Shown: positions 7,301 through 16,257, counted from the stretch's first letter. The stretch: 64,000 bases of DNA from Bacillota bacterium (GCA_023388055.1 JAEWGW010000003.1:186001-250000), one strand, 5' to 3'. The notes: generated by a model not told the origin, from the letters alone. Made by a program: numbers and translations.

Positions 7301-10056
7301 TCCGTCCAGGAATCACCGGTGGTAATGAGAGCCGTGGTGCTTGGCTTCTGGAACAAAACCTTTGTGTCATCCGTCACTACACTCCAGGTGCCTCCGTTTG
7401 AGGTCCAGCCTGTGTAATTTCCGTCCTCGAAATCGTCGTCCAACAGGATGGCATTGGGATTAGGCTGTGCCGGTGTGTCATCCAGATCCGTGATATGAAT
7501 GATGAAGCTCTTTTCCACATAGTTGCCCGCAGAATCCGTGCTCCTCACCCGGATGCTGTAGCTGCTTTTGATTTCGAAATCCGGTTGGGTGCGGAGGATC
7601 AGGGTATTCCCCAATACGGGGATGGAGAAGCTGCTGTTGTCGCTATCCCCTTGTCCCGGAGTCAGTGCATAAGCAAATGTCTCTGCTGCATCGGGGTCCG
7701 TGGTACTGAAGGCTCCGACAATACCGCCCGCCGTGGTATTCTCCGCAACGCTGTCATTGCTTAATGTAATATCTGTAGGGGATTCATTGGTTGCCGTAAC
7801 CACAACATCGTCGAACAGAACCTTGGCCGAGGTGGTCCGGAAGCCGATTCCCCCTGCCGTTAATTCAGTTATCGGGTTGGTCCATTCGGTCTTTAATTCA
7901 CCGTCCACATAACCCTTCACCGTATTTTCTTTGACGATGAGCTTCATCGTATACCACTGCTTTACCGAGGCAAAAGGAGCTTCGGATACAAGGGTCATGG
8001 TTCCCTCAACAGATTTGTACAGCTCCAGCTTCTTGTTCTTTGCGTTCATCCGGTACATATAGAAATTCTTGTCATCCTTTACTCTGAAAACAAGACCGGC
8101 GTTTTCCTCATTGTTCACGAAGGGCAATTTCACCTTGGCTTCATAGGTATAATCTGTCCATGCAGCACCCGCCTTGGCGGTAATAAGCGCTGTTTGGGTT
8201 TTGCTGGTGGACAGAACCTGGTTTGCTCCGTCTGCCGTTACTGCCCAAGTGCCCGAAGCCGTCCATCCGGCTGTATCTCCATCCTCAAAATTATCGTTAA
8301 AGATGGCAGGAGCCGTATTGACGATGACTACACCGTTCACATTATCATTTCTCACAGATGTTTTCAGGTCAGTCAGATTTTTTGCAAGCTTGCCCTTCAC
8401 ATATACATCCGTGAACGTTACGCCGTTCACCATTCCGCCGTTGACCATATTCCCCTGAAGCTGGGACCACTCGCCCCCGGTATCACGGACGTTAATATTC
8501 TTCAACAGAATATTGCTTACATCACCGGAGGTGCTGGTAGAAACCCGGAGCCAATAATTCCCGAACTGGCTGATGCCCACCCTTTCGATATCAATATTCT
8601 CGAAGGTAACATCCTTGGCCCAGCCCTCCTCCGGAAGGGGGTTCTCCGTATAGGCATGATCCACAAGCAGCGCCCTGGCAGCTTGATACACATACGAATT
8701 GCGGATGGTGACGCCGATCTGCGGGGTACAGATGCCCATACCCAGCTTGAAGGCCGCACAGCGGGTCCAGGCCAAACAGTCGTCGAACACCACGTTCTCC
8801 AAATGCTCAATGGCACCCGGCCAATCCTTGGACATCCCCTTCTGAGGCCAGGTTTTGGTGGAGAAGGTATCGTCATCGGAGATGGCAATGGCATGCTTTA
8901 CCAGTACATTCTGGCTTTCATTGATATCGATGGCATCATCCTCAAGGGTGTATAAATCCTGGTATCCCTTGTAGTTGGTGATCTTCACATTGTCGGAACG
9001 GACGATCAGGAACGCCCAGAAGCCTCCGTCCCGCAGGGTTAAGCCGTCAAAGGTAAAGTTGCTGGTTGCCATCGGCACCACCAGGTTATTGATAAAACCC
9101 TGGCCGTTCTTGTGCTGACGCTCCTCCGGCAGGCCCTCCTTCCGTGGCGGATTTACCATCTTGCGCTTTCTCATCTCGATCCCTTTGCCGTCAATGGTGC
9201 CGCGTCCCCGCATGGTGATATTCTCGGAGTTGGTTTCCGTACGGATAAAGTAGGTGCCATCCGAGATGCTATCCTTGCGGAAGTCATTGCGGTAATCCTC
9301 CCCTCTGCCTGTACCGACAATGACAGCGCCTCCGGCCAGGTAGAAGGTAACATTGCTTTTGAGGGTCAAATTGCTGGAGGTATACACGCCGGCAGGAATA
9401 AATACAATGCCTCCTCCTGCAGCATGGGCATCGTCAATAGCCTGCTGGATGGCATCAGAGGTAATCGTGGCCCCTGTGCTGTCGGCATTGTAGGGCTCAT
9501 CAGTCACATTGTAGATTCCTTGGCCTGAGGACGGAGGAATATCTGTCTCCAAGGGATCGGCAGCGATAACGAGCCGCTTCCTCTTTTTGGCTGCGTCCTT
9601 CTCGTCCGGATTCTCATTCGGAGCCTCGTTGATATCCACGATCACATAGGTGGAGGTGGACAGCGTAAAGGTCAGCTTATTGCCGTCCACTGTCCCCTGG
9701 ATGTTCTTGGCCAGCGGACTGATGGAATACTTCGTAATCGGCTGGTTGGCCGTCACTTCAATGGTAACCGTTCCGTCAAAGGAAAATTGCGCGTAGTCAT
9801 ATTCCGGTAGATACTTGACGACAGGTACTGCCTCCTGATCCGCCTTCAAGGTAAAAACGTCAGAAGGAGTATAGATGGAGGGCATGGGGTAGTTCTGAAT
9901 AACCGCCGGCCCACCCGTGGTCTGCGGCGCCAGAGAAGCCGGTTCAGCGGAGCCTGTGTATGAAATGGTGTCGGCAGCACTAGCCGCCTGCGGGATAAAT
10001 CCGGTAAGCGCAACGGCAAGCACCAACAAAAGACTGAACACTTTTCTTGTAAGCAT
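4318..10056 (-). CDS. Giant SLH-anchored beta-helix (GH28/pectinase-like) surface protein
   Basis: A 1912-residue secreted protein. The start at 10056 has GGGGAGG 5 bases upstream and gives a clean signal peptide (MLTRKVFSLLLVLAVALTGF to ASAAD, about 1-28). Order of domains: N-terminal beta domain (about 40-170); right-handed beta-helix (about 182-580) opening with a pectate-lyase-3-like D-A-I-Q-Q-A-I-D box, with acidic clusters E372-D374, D377 and D394-D396 in the place of GH28 catalytic aspartates, though the GH28 GHG and RIK motifs are not evident; laminin-G/DUF1080-like domain (590-760) and cadherin-like domain (760-860), then a second copy of each (870-1040, 1040-1135); three repeats of about 110 residues containing WSSTESG (1135-1475); a Gly/Ser/Thr/Pro linker; a beta domain; three SLH domains (about 1735-1912) with TRAEFA/TREQAM/TRAEVA motifs. 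Probably degrades pectic polysaccharide while attached to the wall. YesMN genes lie upstream and a cre-like box lies in the leader. Confidence 0.85.
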   Translation of the reverse strand: MLTRKVFSLLLVLAVALTGFIPQAASAADTISYTGSAEPASLAPQTTGGPAVIQNYPMPSIYTPSDVFTLKADQEAVPVVKYLPEYDYAQFSFDGTVTIEVTANQPITKYSISPLAKNIQGTVDGNKLTFTLSTSTYVIVDINEAPNENPDEKDAAKKRKRLVIAADPLETDIPPSSGQGIYNVTDEPYNADSTGATITSDAIQQAIDDAHAAGGGIVFIPAGVYTSSNLTLKSNVTFYLAGGAVIVGTGRGEDYRNDFRKDSISDGTYFIRTETNSENITMRGRGTIDGKGIEMRKRKMVNPPRKEGLPEERQHKNGQGFINNLVVPMATSNFTFDGLTLRDGGFWAFLIVRSDNVKITNYKGYQDLYTLEDDAIDINESQNVLVKHAIAISDDDTFSTKTWPQKGMSKDWPGAIEHLENVVFDDCLAWTRCAAFKLGMGICTPQIGVTIRNSYVYQAARALLVDHAYTENPLPEEGWAKDVTFENIDIERVGISQFGNYWLRVSTSTSGDVSNILLKNINVRDTGGEWSQLQGNMVNGGMVNGVTFTDVYVKGKLAKNLTDLKTSVRNDNVNGVVIVNTAPAIFNDNFEDGDTAGWTASGTWAVTADGANQVLSTSKTQTALITAKAGAAWTDYTYEAKVKLPFVNNEENAGLVFRVKDDKNFYMYRMNAKNKKLELYKSVEGTMTLVSEAPFASVKQWYTMKLIVKENTVKGYVDGELKTEWTNPITELTAGGIGFRTTSAKVLFDDVVVTATNESPTDITLSNDSVAENTTAGGIVGAFSTTDPDAAETFAYALTPGQGDSDNSSFSIPVLGNTLILRTQPDFEIKSSYSIRVRSTDSAGNYVEKSFIIHITDLDDTPAQPNPNAILLDDDFEDGNYTGWTSNGGTWSVVTDDTKVLFQKPSTTALITTGDSWTDYAYEAKVRVQVTNANAGIVFRVLDAKNFYMYRLNVSNQKLELYKCVDGTMTLVSSTSFSSAAKQWYTLKVIIQGNTIKGFVNGERTMEWTNPVTELTAGKIGFRTTSADVYFDQVLVTGLNKAPTDISLSQTSVVEYTAPGSSIGTFSTVDPDEGGTFTYALAAGEGDTGNASFAISGNTLQTVTALVYDNQSSYSIRVRSTDAGGLYTEKPFTIAVVKSGVHLADATNNTVSLDRSRIAAGDTVSITAAGDRQKADGSVAGDEKFVPATWSSTESGKTGGFDWDGEKGAYISSYTASEAGAHVVTAVFQKLNWNGSSWVSGATDSKTVTLDVYAPGNTEGNSLRIAPSSTVVGQTVIITAEGYNQELTPSVIGDERYIPAAWNSTESGRSGEFTVTGQVYQAAYVPAQAGSFTITASFQKQVWDGMAWMDITTDTQSAVLTVVLAPAANASNNTLALDVETITARGTITINAVGDRQDAVGTVFGEERYIPTVWSSTESGKSGVFTVSEQVYSSRYTTASAGTYTITATFQKQRWNGAAWIDVTADTKIVNLTVTAQSTSGGDDSGNGGDPAPSTGTGNPGTSTPVNDVGTASTTQENGQTVTTVSVDSSKLEQKLTQAGQGGIITIPVDTASDKVVVALTGDMLKSMETKAAVLELQTGKATYTLPAVQIQMEDIARQLGGQSELKDIKIHIIIAAPAADKVKQVQNTAQQQGYQLAAEPLEFKITAASGNKTADVSTFTGYVERTIVLPDGTVPGKVTTGIVLNADGSFSHVPTSIVLTGGKYYAVINSLTNSTYAIIYSPKTFVDVTAHWAMDTVNDMASRLIMEGSGEGRFEPDRDITRAEFAAVMVKGLGLMRPGTGKDVFKDVSKGSWYYDAVAIAHANGIIDGYEDGTFGPMETITREQAMVMTARAMKLTGLKAELTADMADQLLAGFTDAGEAADYAKLSMAASIKTGIITGRDSDTVAPKSNITRAEVAVIVKRLLQASGLI

Positions 10057-10089
10057 AAAGACCTCCCCAAAATTATTCTTCGACGCTTT

Positions 10090-10103
10090 TGCAAGCGCTA
10101 ACA
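10090..10103 (-). promoter_or_regulatory. cre-like catabolite-repression box
   Basis: Plus-strand TGCAAGCGCTAACA agrees with the CcpA cre consensus (TGWNANCGNTNWCA) at all but one position. It lies 34 bp upstream of the start of the SLH beta-helix gene, where CcpA binding would block transcription. Assigned by motif only. Confidence 0.55.
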
Positions 10104-10210
10104 ACAACCTCTGCAAGAATGAGAAGCGACAGTTACATCCTGTAAATAATCGTTTTCACCCCCTCCATATTTTGGGTGATTTTTGTTATATAATAATCCC
10201 TGTCCCTTGG

Positions 10211-10254
10211 AAAAGGAGTGGGGTAACCCTACTCTTCAGGGATACAATTGTACT
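10211..10254 (-). repeat. Leader element, copy 1 (conserved -10-like box plus hairpin)
   Basis: This 44-bp stretch recurs at 20676-20719 with only a few differences. Read on the minus strand both copies show TAYAAT, then TGTATCCCTGAAGAG, then a short hairpin (GAGTRGG...CCCCACTC) followed by CCTTTY. Both lie upstream of minus-strand polysaccharide-locus genes (155 bp and 221 bp before the start codons). A shared promoter/leader or attenuator is one explanation; a dispersed repeat is another. Confidence 0.5.
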
Positions 10255-10274
10255 GTCCTTCAGTATCGCGTATT

Positions 10275-11882
10275 TTATTCCCCTTTTGCTTTTATATCGC
10301 TGGGTAGTACGCCCCAATACCGTTGGAACTGCCTGGAGAAGAAGCTGACATTCAGATAGCCGAAGCGCGCTGCAGCTTCTCCAACCTGCGCCCCTTCAAG
10401 GAGAAGCTGCTTGGCAATGTGCATTTTTTTGCTAAGAATATATTGACTGTACGGGATGCCAACCTCCAGCTTAAACAGCCTGCTTAAGTAGGAATAGTTG
10501 ACAAACAGCCTTTCTGCTATTGTGTTCAGACTCAAGTCCTGGTCCAGATGCTCCTCTATCATTTCAATGACCGACTGGATCAGCTTATTCTTAGTGTGGT
10601 TCCGGTGGTTGTCCATATAGGCCATGATCCGCTGGAGACATCCACGAAGCCATTCCCGGATCTGCTCTCTGGACACCAAAGCATCCATATGGGTGAAATA
10701 ATGCATGTGCTCACCCAGCACTTCCTTCAGCGGCCATCGTTTATCCCGGACCCAGCGGATGAGCTCACCGGCCAGCAGGAAAACCTGAACCCGGATATCC
10801 CCCGATAATCCTTCTGTGGAGTATATGCTGTTGATCATTTCATCCAAGGCGGTAAATGCCAGCGGGCCGTTGGAGGCCTCCAGAGCCAGCTCCAGTTTTT
10901 TCAGGCCAGGGAGACTCCCGGTTTCTTCTTGAGAGGTGCTCTGAATGGCTGTGCTGTGAATGGCTACGTGATGACCATAAACGACTCTCTCCTTCAGTGC
11001 TTCCTTAGCCTGCGTATAGGAATAGGCAATCTGCGGCGCTCCGGCAGCAAGCAGGCCGATGCCTGCACTGGCGGTCAGCTTCATGCAGTCCTTCACAACC
11101 TGAAGGAACTTGGTAGTCGAATAATTTACCCGCTGCTGAAAGTCATCCTCCGGCTCTTGGCTGCCTTGGCAGAACAGAATCACCGTCTGTCCGCCGGCAT
11201 TCTGCAGAACATAACAGCAATCCTTGGCCAGCAGCTCGCCAATAATACATTGCAGCGAAAACTGGAGCAGCGACTCATCACTGCGGCTGAAGCGGGACTC
11301 CTCTCCGCTCAAAGGGTCCATTTCAGCCACGACCACCTTGTACAGACTGGATAAAGGCAGGTTAATGGACAGCTCCCTTGACTTCCGCTCCAATTCCCAT
11401 TCGGCCATCTGCCCGGAGAGAACGCCTTGGAGGAACAGCGACTGGAGGCTTAATACATTCATCCTCCATTTCTCCTCCAGCTGCATTCGGCTGTACTGCT
11501 GCTCCTGCTCCCGCCGTACAAGCTCAGCTGCCTTCAGCACGGTATCCAGAATTTCCTCATTATGAGCCGGCTTCAGCAAATAATTGAGTACGCCAAACTC
11601 CACTGCCCTGCGGGCATATTCGAAATCGTTATAGCCGCTGAGGATAATCACCTTTACCGCCGGACTGTGCAGCTGGATATGCTCTGCCAAAACCAACCCG
11701 TCCATTTCCGGCATTTGGATATCCATCAGGACAATATCCACTTTTTTTAATTCGATAAAATGCAAAGCGGCCTGACCGCTCTCCGCTTCTCCCACTACCT
11801 CAATTCCATGGTCTGCCCATGGAATTGTGTTCACAATCCGATGACGGATCCCTACTTCATCTTCTACCACAAGCAAGTTCAT
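10275..11882 (-). CDS. yesN: Response regulator with AraC-type DNA-binding domain (YesN-like)
   Basis: A 535-residue regulator with an N-terminal receiver domain (MNLLVVEDEVGIRHR; phosphoacceptor D54 in VLMDIQMPEMDG; conserved K near 104), a long helical middle region, and a C-terminal AraC helix-turn-helix pair (about 430-535; SLNTIAERLFVNYSYLSRLFK, then QVGEAAARFGYLNVSFFSRQF). The ATG at 11882 was preferred because GGGGAGG lies 6 bases upstream; the ATG at 11888 abuts it. It overlaps the 3' end of the kinase gene by 26 bp, a sign of translational coupling. By family it would activate neighbouring transport and pectin-degradation genes after phosphorylation by the YesM-type kinase. Targets are inferred from position only. 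Confidence 0.9.
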   Translation of the reverse strand: MNLLVVEDEVGIRHRIVNTIPWADHGIEVVGEAESGQAALHFIELKKVDIVLMDIQMPEMDGLVLAEHIQLHSPAVKVIILSGYNDFEYARRAVEFGVLNYLLKPAHNEEILDTVLKAAELVRREQEQQYSRMQLEEKWRMNVLSLQSLFLQGVLSGQMAEWELERKSRELSINLPLSSLYKVVVAEMDPLSGEESRFSRSDESLLQFSLQCIIGELLAKDCCYVLQNAGGQTVILFCQGSQEPEDDFQQRVNYSTTKFLQVVKDCMKLTASAGIGLLAAGAPQIAYSYTQAKEALKERVVYGHHVAIHSTAIQSTSQEETGSLPGLKKLELALEASNGPLAFTALDEMINSIYSTEGLSGDIRVQVFLLAGELIRWVRDKRWPLKEVLGEHMHYFTHMDALVSREQIREWLRGCLQRIMAYMDNHRNHTKNKLIQSVIEMIEEHLDQDLSLNTIAERLFVNYSYLSRLFKLEVGIPYSQYILSKKMHIAKQLLLEGAQVGEAAARFGYLNVSFFSRQFQRYWGVLPSDIKAKGE

Positions 11883-13707
11883 CTTCATCCTCCCCTGCTT
11901 CCTGCTCCAGCACCTGATAAGGAATAAATATGGAAACGGTTGTCCCTTCTCCCTCCAGGCTGTGAATATCCAGGCGAGCCTGGTTGGCATAATGGAGACC
12001 AAGCCTGGCTGCTACGTTCCGGAGGGCAAATAAATCGGCTGGCCCCTCCTCGCCTATTTCCCTGGCGTTCCATACCGCCCCCTTGGATAACTCCTCCCGG
12101 ATATAGCTCAGCCTCTCCGCCTTGATCCCGGCTCCATTGTCCTTCACCGTGAGCAAAAGTCCATCCTCATTCAATTGGGCAATCAGCTGCAGCAGCTTGG
12201 GACCGGTTTTCCGCTCAAGCCCATGAAGGATGGCATTCTCCACCAGGGGCTGGAGCAGCAGCTTGGGCAGCATGTAGCGAAGAGCGGCAGGCTCAGCTTG
12301 AATATCCAGGGTTAGCGTATTGCGGAAGCGGATTTGCTGCACCAGCATGTACGACTTGATATGCTCCAGAGATTCGCCGAGGCTGAAGCTGTCCCTTCCT
12401 TTATCCATGCTGATCCGGAAAAAACGGGACAAATTATAGATCATTTCCCCGATTCCGTTGGCCTCCTCCGCCACCGCAAGAGAGTAGATGGAATCCAGCG
12501 TATTGTATAAAAAATGGGGGTTCATCTGCCCTTGCATCACCTTCATCTCCGCCTTATTGGCCTTCAACTGCTGCTCATAGACATCCTTAATCAGATGCTT
12601 CTGATCCGTAGCCAAGGCATTGAAGGAATCCATCAGATAGCCGAATTCATCCTTCCGTCCATGGGAGATCCGCGTATCCATATTTCCCTTGCGGAATTGA
12701 ACCATCCCTGCAATCAGACTCTTGATGGGAGAGGCAATAGAGCGGTAGAGCATCCACGCAATTCCCACCGCAAACGCTGTGCTGGTTATCATCATAAAGA
12801 CCGTATACAGCTGAGTCTGGCGGGTATCCCGGTAAATTTCCTTCTCCGGTTGAAGCAGAACCAGTGTCCACAGAGAATGCTCCGAGCTCACCCGGATCGC
12901 CAATTGGCTGTCCGTGCCGCCTGAGGATAGGCTGTCCCACTGATCATCCAATAGCGCAGACTGAAGAAAAGCCGGAATTTCCGAGGAGGGATTGGAATGG
13001 GCAATCAATTGCCCCCTTTCATCCAGCAGGAAGGCCTGGGCCGCTGGTGTGGGAAGCATGTTGCGGATAATCTCATCAAAGTAGCTCTTATTGACGCTGA
13101 GAAGAAGCACATTGGCCGAACGGTTATTGCCATACAAGTTCATCATCCGCATAATGTGGAACGTGTCCAGATTATCATCCTTGCCCATATAATCGGCAAA
13201 CTGACGGGAGTCCTCATCGTGACGCACGATAACGGCTGCGCCGGCAGCCTCCACCGTACGGCGGAACCAGACCTCACCGGATGCATCCTGAATATGCCCA
13301 TAGGCGTTGCTGCTGATCAGGAGGCCGGATTGATTATGCAGAATGGATATTTGCATAAGCGCTTTATTTACGATGGAGATGATGGTTAGCTGCTTGGCCG
13401 CCTGCTGGAAATTCAGAATATCCTCCACAGAGGGCTGACTGGAGGCTTGCTCAAAGATATTAACCAGCAGCTTATCATTGGAGATCATCGCGGACATCTC
13501 CATCAGCCCCTGCAGGGTCAGATCCATATATTGCACAACCGAATTCATGGAGATCAGAGTCCGCTCCGTAATCTGTTTTTCGAGAGCTGTTTTAGATCTG
13601 GAGTTGATGTGGACACTGACAAAAATCAGCGGAAGCAGAATCAAAAAGAAATATCCCATAATCCGCAGCCGGAAGGATTGTATGCAGGCAGCCAGCAGCC
13701 TTTTCAT
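11857..13707 (-). CDS. yesM: Membrane sensor histidine kinase (YesM-like)
   Basis: A 616-residue kinase with a transmembrane helix at about 15-33, an extracytoplasmic dCache-like sensor region (about 35-290), a second helix (about 292-315), a HAMP linker (SIASPIKSLIAGMVQFRKGNMD), the His_kinase core with QMNPHFLYNTLDSIYSLA (phospho-His at about 398) and a HATPase domain with LLLQPLVENAILHGLE and KDNGAGI. This is the LytS/YesM class that pairs with AraC-type regulators and senses extracellular sugars or their binding proteins. An AGGA box lies 8 bases before the ATG. It is separated from the upstream binding-protein gene by a terminator, so it is probably expressed from its own weak promoter or by read-through. 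Confidence 0.9.
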   Translation of the reverse strand: MKRLLAACIQSFRLRIMGYFFLILLPLIFVSVHINSRSKTALEKQITERTLISMNSVVQYMDLTLQGLMEMSAMISNDKLLVNIFEQASSQPSVEDILNFQQAAKQLTIISIVNKALMQISILHNQSGLLISSNAYGHIQDASGEVWFRRTVEAAGAAVIVRHDEDSRQFADYMGKDDNLDTFHIMRMMNLYGNNRSANVLLLSVNKSYFDEIIRNMLPTPAAQAFLLDERGQLIAHSNPSSEIPAFLQSALLDDQWDSLSSGGTDSQLAIRVSSEHSLWTLVLLQPEKEIYRDTRQTQLYTVFMMITSTAFAVGIAWMLYRSIASPIKSLIAGMVQFRKGNMDTRISHGRKDEFGYLMDSFNALATDQKHLIKDVYEQQLKANKAEMKVMQGQMNPHFLYNTLDSIYSLAVAEEANGIGEMIYNLSRFFRISMDKGRDSFSLGESLEHIKSYMLVQQIRFRNTLTLDIQAEPAALRYMLPKLLLQPLVENAILHGLERKTGPKLLQLIAQLNEDGLLLTVKDNGAGIKAERLSYIREELSKGAVWNAREIGEEGPADLFALRNVAARLGLHYANQARLDIHSLEGEGTTVSIFIPYQVLEQEAGEDEDELACGRR

Positions 13708-13742
13708 TGAAAATCCTGCCCTTCATACCAAATTTATCTCGT

Positions 13743-13772
13743 AAAAAAGAAGGGCACAGGTCACTGCGCCCT
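13743..13772 (-). terminator. Terminator after the lplA-like gene
   Basis: Arms AGGGCACAG (13751-13759) and CTGCGCCCT (13764-13772) form a 9-bp stem with one G-U pair, followed on the minus strand by TCTTTTTT. It lies just after the stop of the solute-binding protein gene. Confidence 0.85.
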
Positions 13773-13778
13773 GCCCCG

Positions 13779-15338
13779 TTATTTTTTCTTCGAGCTTTGA
13801 TACCAGGCATTTACCTCTTCCGTCAATTGATCGCCGCCGTTTTTCATGAAGGACTCCACAAATTTTTCGAATTGGCTGAGCGGGAGAGAGCCCATAATGA
13901 TTTTGGTGAAGGTCTCCTCCATCATGGTGTTCAATTGGGAACCGTACTTGCCCAATGCCGGAGTCGGTGAGCCAGTAAATACGCTGGAAATAATGTTTTT
14001 GTTAATGGTATCGATATTGTCATTGATGTGGAAGCCAGGTCCCATTGCCTCCAAGCGCTCCCCTTCCATCTCGGCATCCCAAGGTCCGGCGAATTCCAGC
14101 ACGCCGCGATAAATATGTTTTTCGTGAGCAGCCAGGTCCACATTCAGCTTATTGCCGGTACGACTCCAGATATTATGTTGGGGCAAACCCAGCTTGAGAG
14201 TTTCATGGCCTGCTCCATACATGAAATTCAACGCCTTGATTACCTCAGCCGCCTTGCCGCTTTTGGCTGGAACCACATTGTAGGAGGTGACCAGATCCTT
14301 ATTCCCAATCCCGGATTTCCCTCCCGGCCCCACCGGGTAAGGCAGTGCAATCCATTGCGCCTTGGGATCATTGTTCATGTTGCCGAGAATGACAGTGGGC
14401 TGCTTGGTTTCAAACCATTTCGCCGAGAAAATTCCCGCTTTCCCGGAAGCCACCTTCTCTTCAATATTCTTTTGTTTATTCAGCGCCCATTCCGGATCAA
14501 TGACCTTATCGGCATACAATCCGGCCATATATTGCAGAGCGGCCTTGGTTTCGGGCAATACAAGGGCATTTACCAGCTTGCCGTCGCGCTCCACCCAGCT
14601 GTTGACCTTAATCGTGCTGTTGCTGGCAAAGGGCACCCCAAAAGCTCCAAAGAAAGGGCCTGTGCGAATCAGTGCGCCGCCAATCAGCATTCCCAGCGTG
14701 TCCGCCTTGCCATTGCCGTCCGGATCCTGCTGGACGAAGGCCTTCATCACAGTTGAGTATTCATCCAGCGTAGTAGGGGGTTTCAGGCCCAGGCGATCCA
14801 GCCAATCCTTGCGCACATACATAATTTCATCGCTCAGCTTGGTGGTGACACTGGGTATCGCATAAATTTTTCCGTTAAAGGTAACCTTATCCCATGCCTC
14901 CTGAGGCAGGTTCTTTTTAATGTCCTGTCCGTATTTCTCCAGAACCTCATTAAGAGGCTGAATTCCTTTTTGTTCGACCAGGTTCATTACCCACCCCATA
15001 TCGGTGGAATTGATCATGTCGTAGCTTTCACCCGATGCCAGCAGAACATTGAGCTTATCCTGATAGCCGTCTGCGGCAAGCTCTGTGAGCCTGACATCCA
15101 CACGGGAGTTGTCCCGGATGTATTGAATGTATTCATTGTTATTGGCGTCCAAACCATCCGTATACTTGCGGCTTCCGTTATTGACTACTAAATTAACGGT
15201 AGCCGGCTTGGCGGATACTGCAGGCTGACCTGAATTACCTGCAGCAGTCTCCCCGCTCTTCTCTGCACATCCGGCTAATGTGGATCCGGCCAATATGCAC
15301 GCCATCGATAAACCTGCAAATCTGGTGACATGTTTCAT
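13779..15338 (-). CDS. lplA: Extracellular sugar-binding lipoprotein (LplA-like)
   Basis: A 519-residue family-1 solute-binding lipoprotein. The signal peptide MKHVTRFAGLSMACILAG ends in a lipobox (STLAGC), so C24 would be lipidated and hold the protein on the outer face of the membrane. The body has the LplA-type segments IYAIPS, MYVRKDWLDRLGLKPPTTLDEY and DPDGNGKADTLG. The ATG at 15338 has AAAGG/GGGGG just upstream; the longer frame to 15386 has none. It is the last gene of the FAD-oxidoreductase, lplB, lplC, lplA run and is followed by a strong terminator. LplA/YtcQ proteins bind oligosaccharides; a (rhamno)galacturonan fragment is inferred from the pectin context. Confidence 0.85.
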   Translation of the reverse strand: MKHVTRFAGLSMACILAGSTLAGCAEKSGETAAGNSGQPAVSAKPATVNLVVNNGSRKYTDGLDANNNEYIQYIRDNSRVDVRLTELAADGYQDKLNVLLASGESYDMINSTDMGWVMNLVEQKGIQPLNEVLEKYGQDIKKNLPQEAWDKVTFNGKIYAIPSVTTKLSDEIMYVRKDWLDRLGLKPPTTLDEYSTVMKAFVQQDPDGNGKADTLGMLIGGALIRTGPFFGAFGVPFASNSTIKVNSWVERDGKLVNALVLPETKAALQYMAGLYADKVIDPEWALNKQKNIEEKVASGKAGIFSAKWFETKQPTVILGNMNNDPKAQWIALPYPVGPGGKSGIGNKDLVTSYNVVPAKSGKAAEVIKALNFMYGAGHETLKLGLPQHNIWSRTGNKLNVDLAAHEKHIYRGVLEFAGPWDAEMEGERLEAMGPGFHINDNIDTINKNIISSVFTGSPTPALGKYGSQLNTMMEETFTKIIMGSLPLSQFEKFVESFMKNGGDQLTEEVNAWYQSSKKK

Positions 15339-15390
15339 ACCTTTCCCCCTATGGTTCATAGTAATGGATAGCATTTTATTCCACAAGGAA

Positions 15391-16257
15391 CTACCCCTTG
15401 ACAGAACCGATCATAATTCCTTTCACGAAGTACCGCTGCAAGAAGGGATACACCATAATGATGGGCAGCGTACTGACAATTAGCGCGGAGGCCTTCAAGG
15501 ATTCGATAGCCGCCGCATTCTTCTCCAGAGGATTGGTTTCCATATTGGTGGTGCTGGAGAGAATCAGATCCCGCAGATACATCTGAAGGGGGTGCATCTT
15601 ACGGTCATTGATATACAGGATGGCGTCAAAGAAGGCATTCCAGTGGGCCACTCCATGAAAAAGAGCGATGGTGGCAATGGCAGGCATGGATAACGGGATA
15701 ATGATCCGCACCAGAATCCCCGTATTGCTGCAGCCGTCTATTCTTGCCGATTCCTCCAGCTCGTAAGGGACACTTTGGAAGAAATTGCGCATGATAATGA
15801 CATTGAAGGCACTAATGGCCCCGGGGATAATATACGCCCAGAAGGTATTGATCAGGCCGACGCTTTTGACGACCAGATAGCTGGGGATCATGCCTCCGGA
15901 GAAGAGCATGGTAAAGATGATCATGAACTGGATATAGGACCGGCCCATAATGTACGATCGGGACAAGGGATAAGCCAGCATACAAGTAAGAGCCACATTG
16001 AAGGAGGTGCCCAGAACCGCCCTTTTTACACTGATAAAGAATGCCGCGTTATAGCTGCTGTCCGTGAACACATTGTAATAGGCATCCAGATTCCAGCCAA
16101 TGGGCCAGAAGGAGACGGAGCCCGTGATAACAGCCTGCTGGCTGCTGAAGGATTGGGCCAGGATATGGACGAAGGGCGCCATGGCAAGCAAGGAGAAGCT
16201 GGCAAGCAGCATATAGTTGAATACGATAAAAACACGCTCGCTGGAAGTAGGCTTCAT
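15391..16257 (-). CDS. lplC: Sugar ABC transporter permease (LplC/YtcP-like)
   Basis: A 288-residue inner-membrane permease with six hydrophobic helices. The EAA loop that contacts the ATPase is visible as ELEESARIDGCSNTGILVRI followed by IIPLSMP (about 187-212). It starts MKPTSSERVFIVFNYMLL behind an AAAGGA box. No ATPase gene is nearby; this importer class normally shares a housekeeping MsmX-type ATPase encoded elsewhere. It lies between lplB (40 bp) and lplA (53 bp) in one operon. Confidence 0.88.
   Translation of the reverse strand: MKPTSSERVFIVFNYMLLASFSLLAMAPFVHILAQSFSSQQAVITGSVSFWPIGWNLDAYYNVFTDSSYNAAFFISVKRAVLGTSFNVALTCMLAYPLSRSYIMGRSYIQFMIIFTMLFSGGMIPSYLVVKSVGLINTFWAYIIPGAISAFNVIIMRNFFQSVPYELEESARIDGCSNTGILVRIIIPLSMPAIATIALFHGVAHWNAFFDAILYINDRKMHPLQMYLRDLILSSTTNMETNPLEKNAAAIESLKASALIVSTLPIIMVYPFLQRYFVKGIMIGSVKG

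Noticed and set aside
8194..8955. Plus-strand frame of 253 codons opposite the beta-helix protein
   Set aside because: Antisense shadow of a continuous 1912-codon gene with clear domains.
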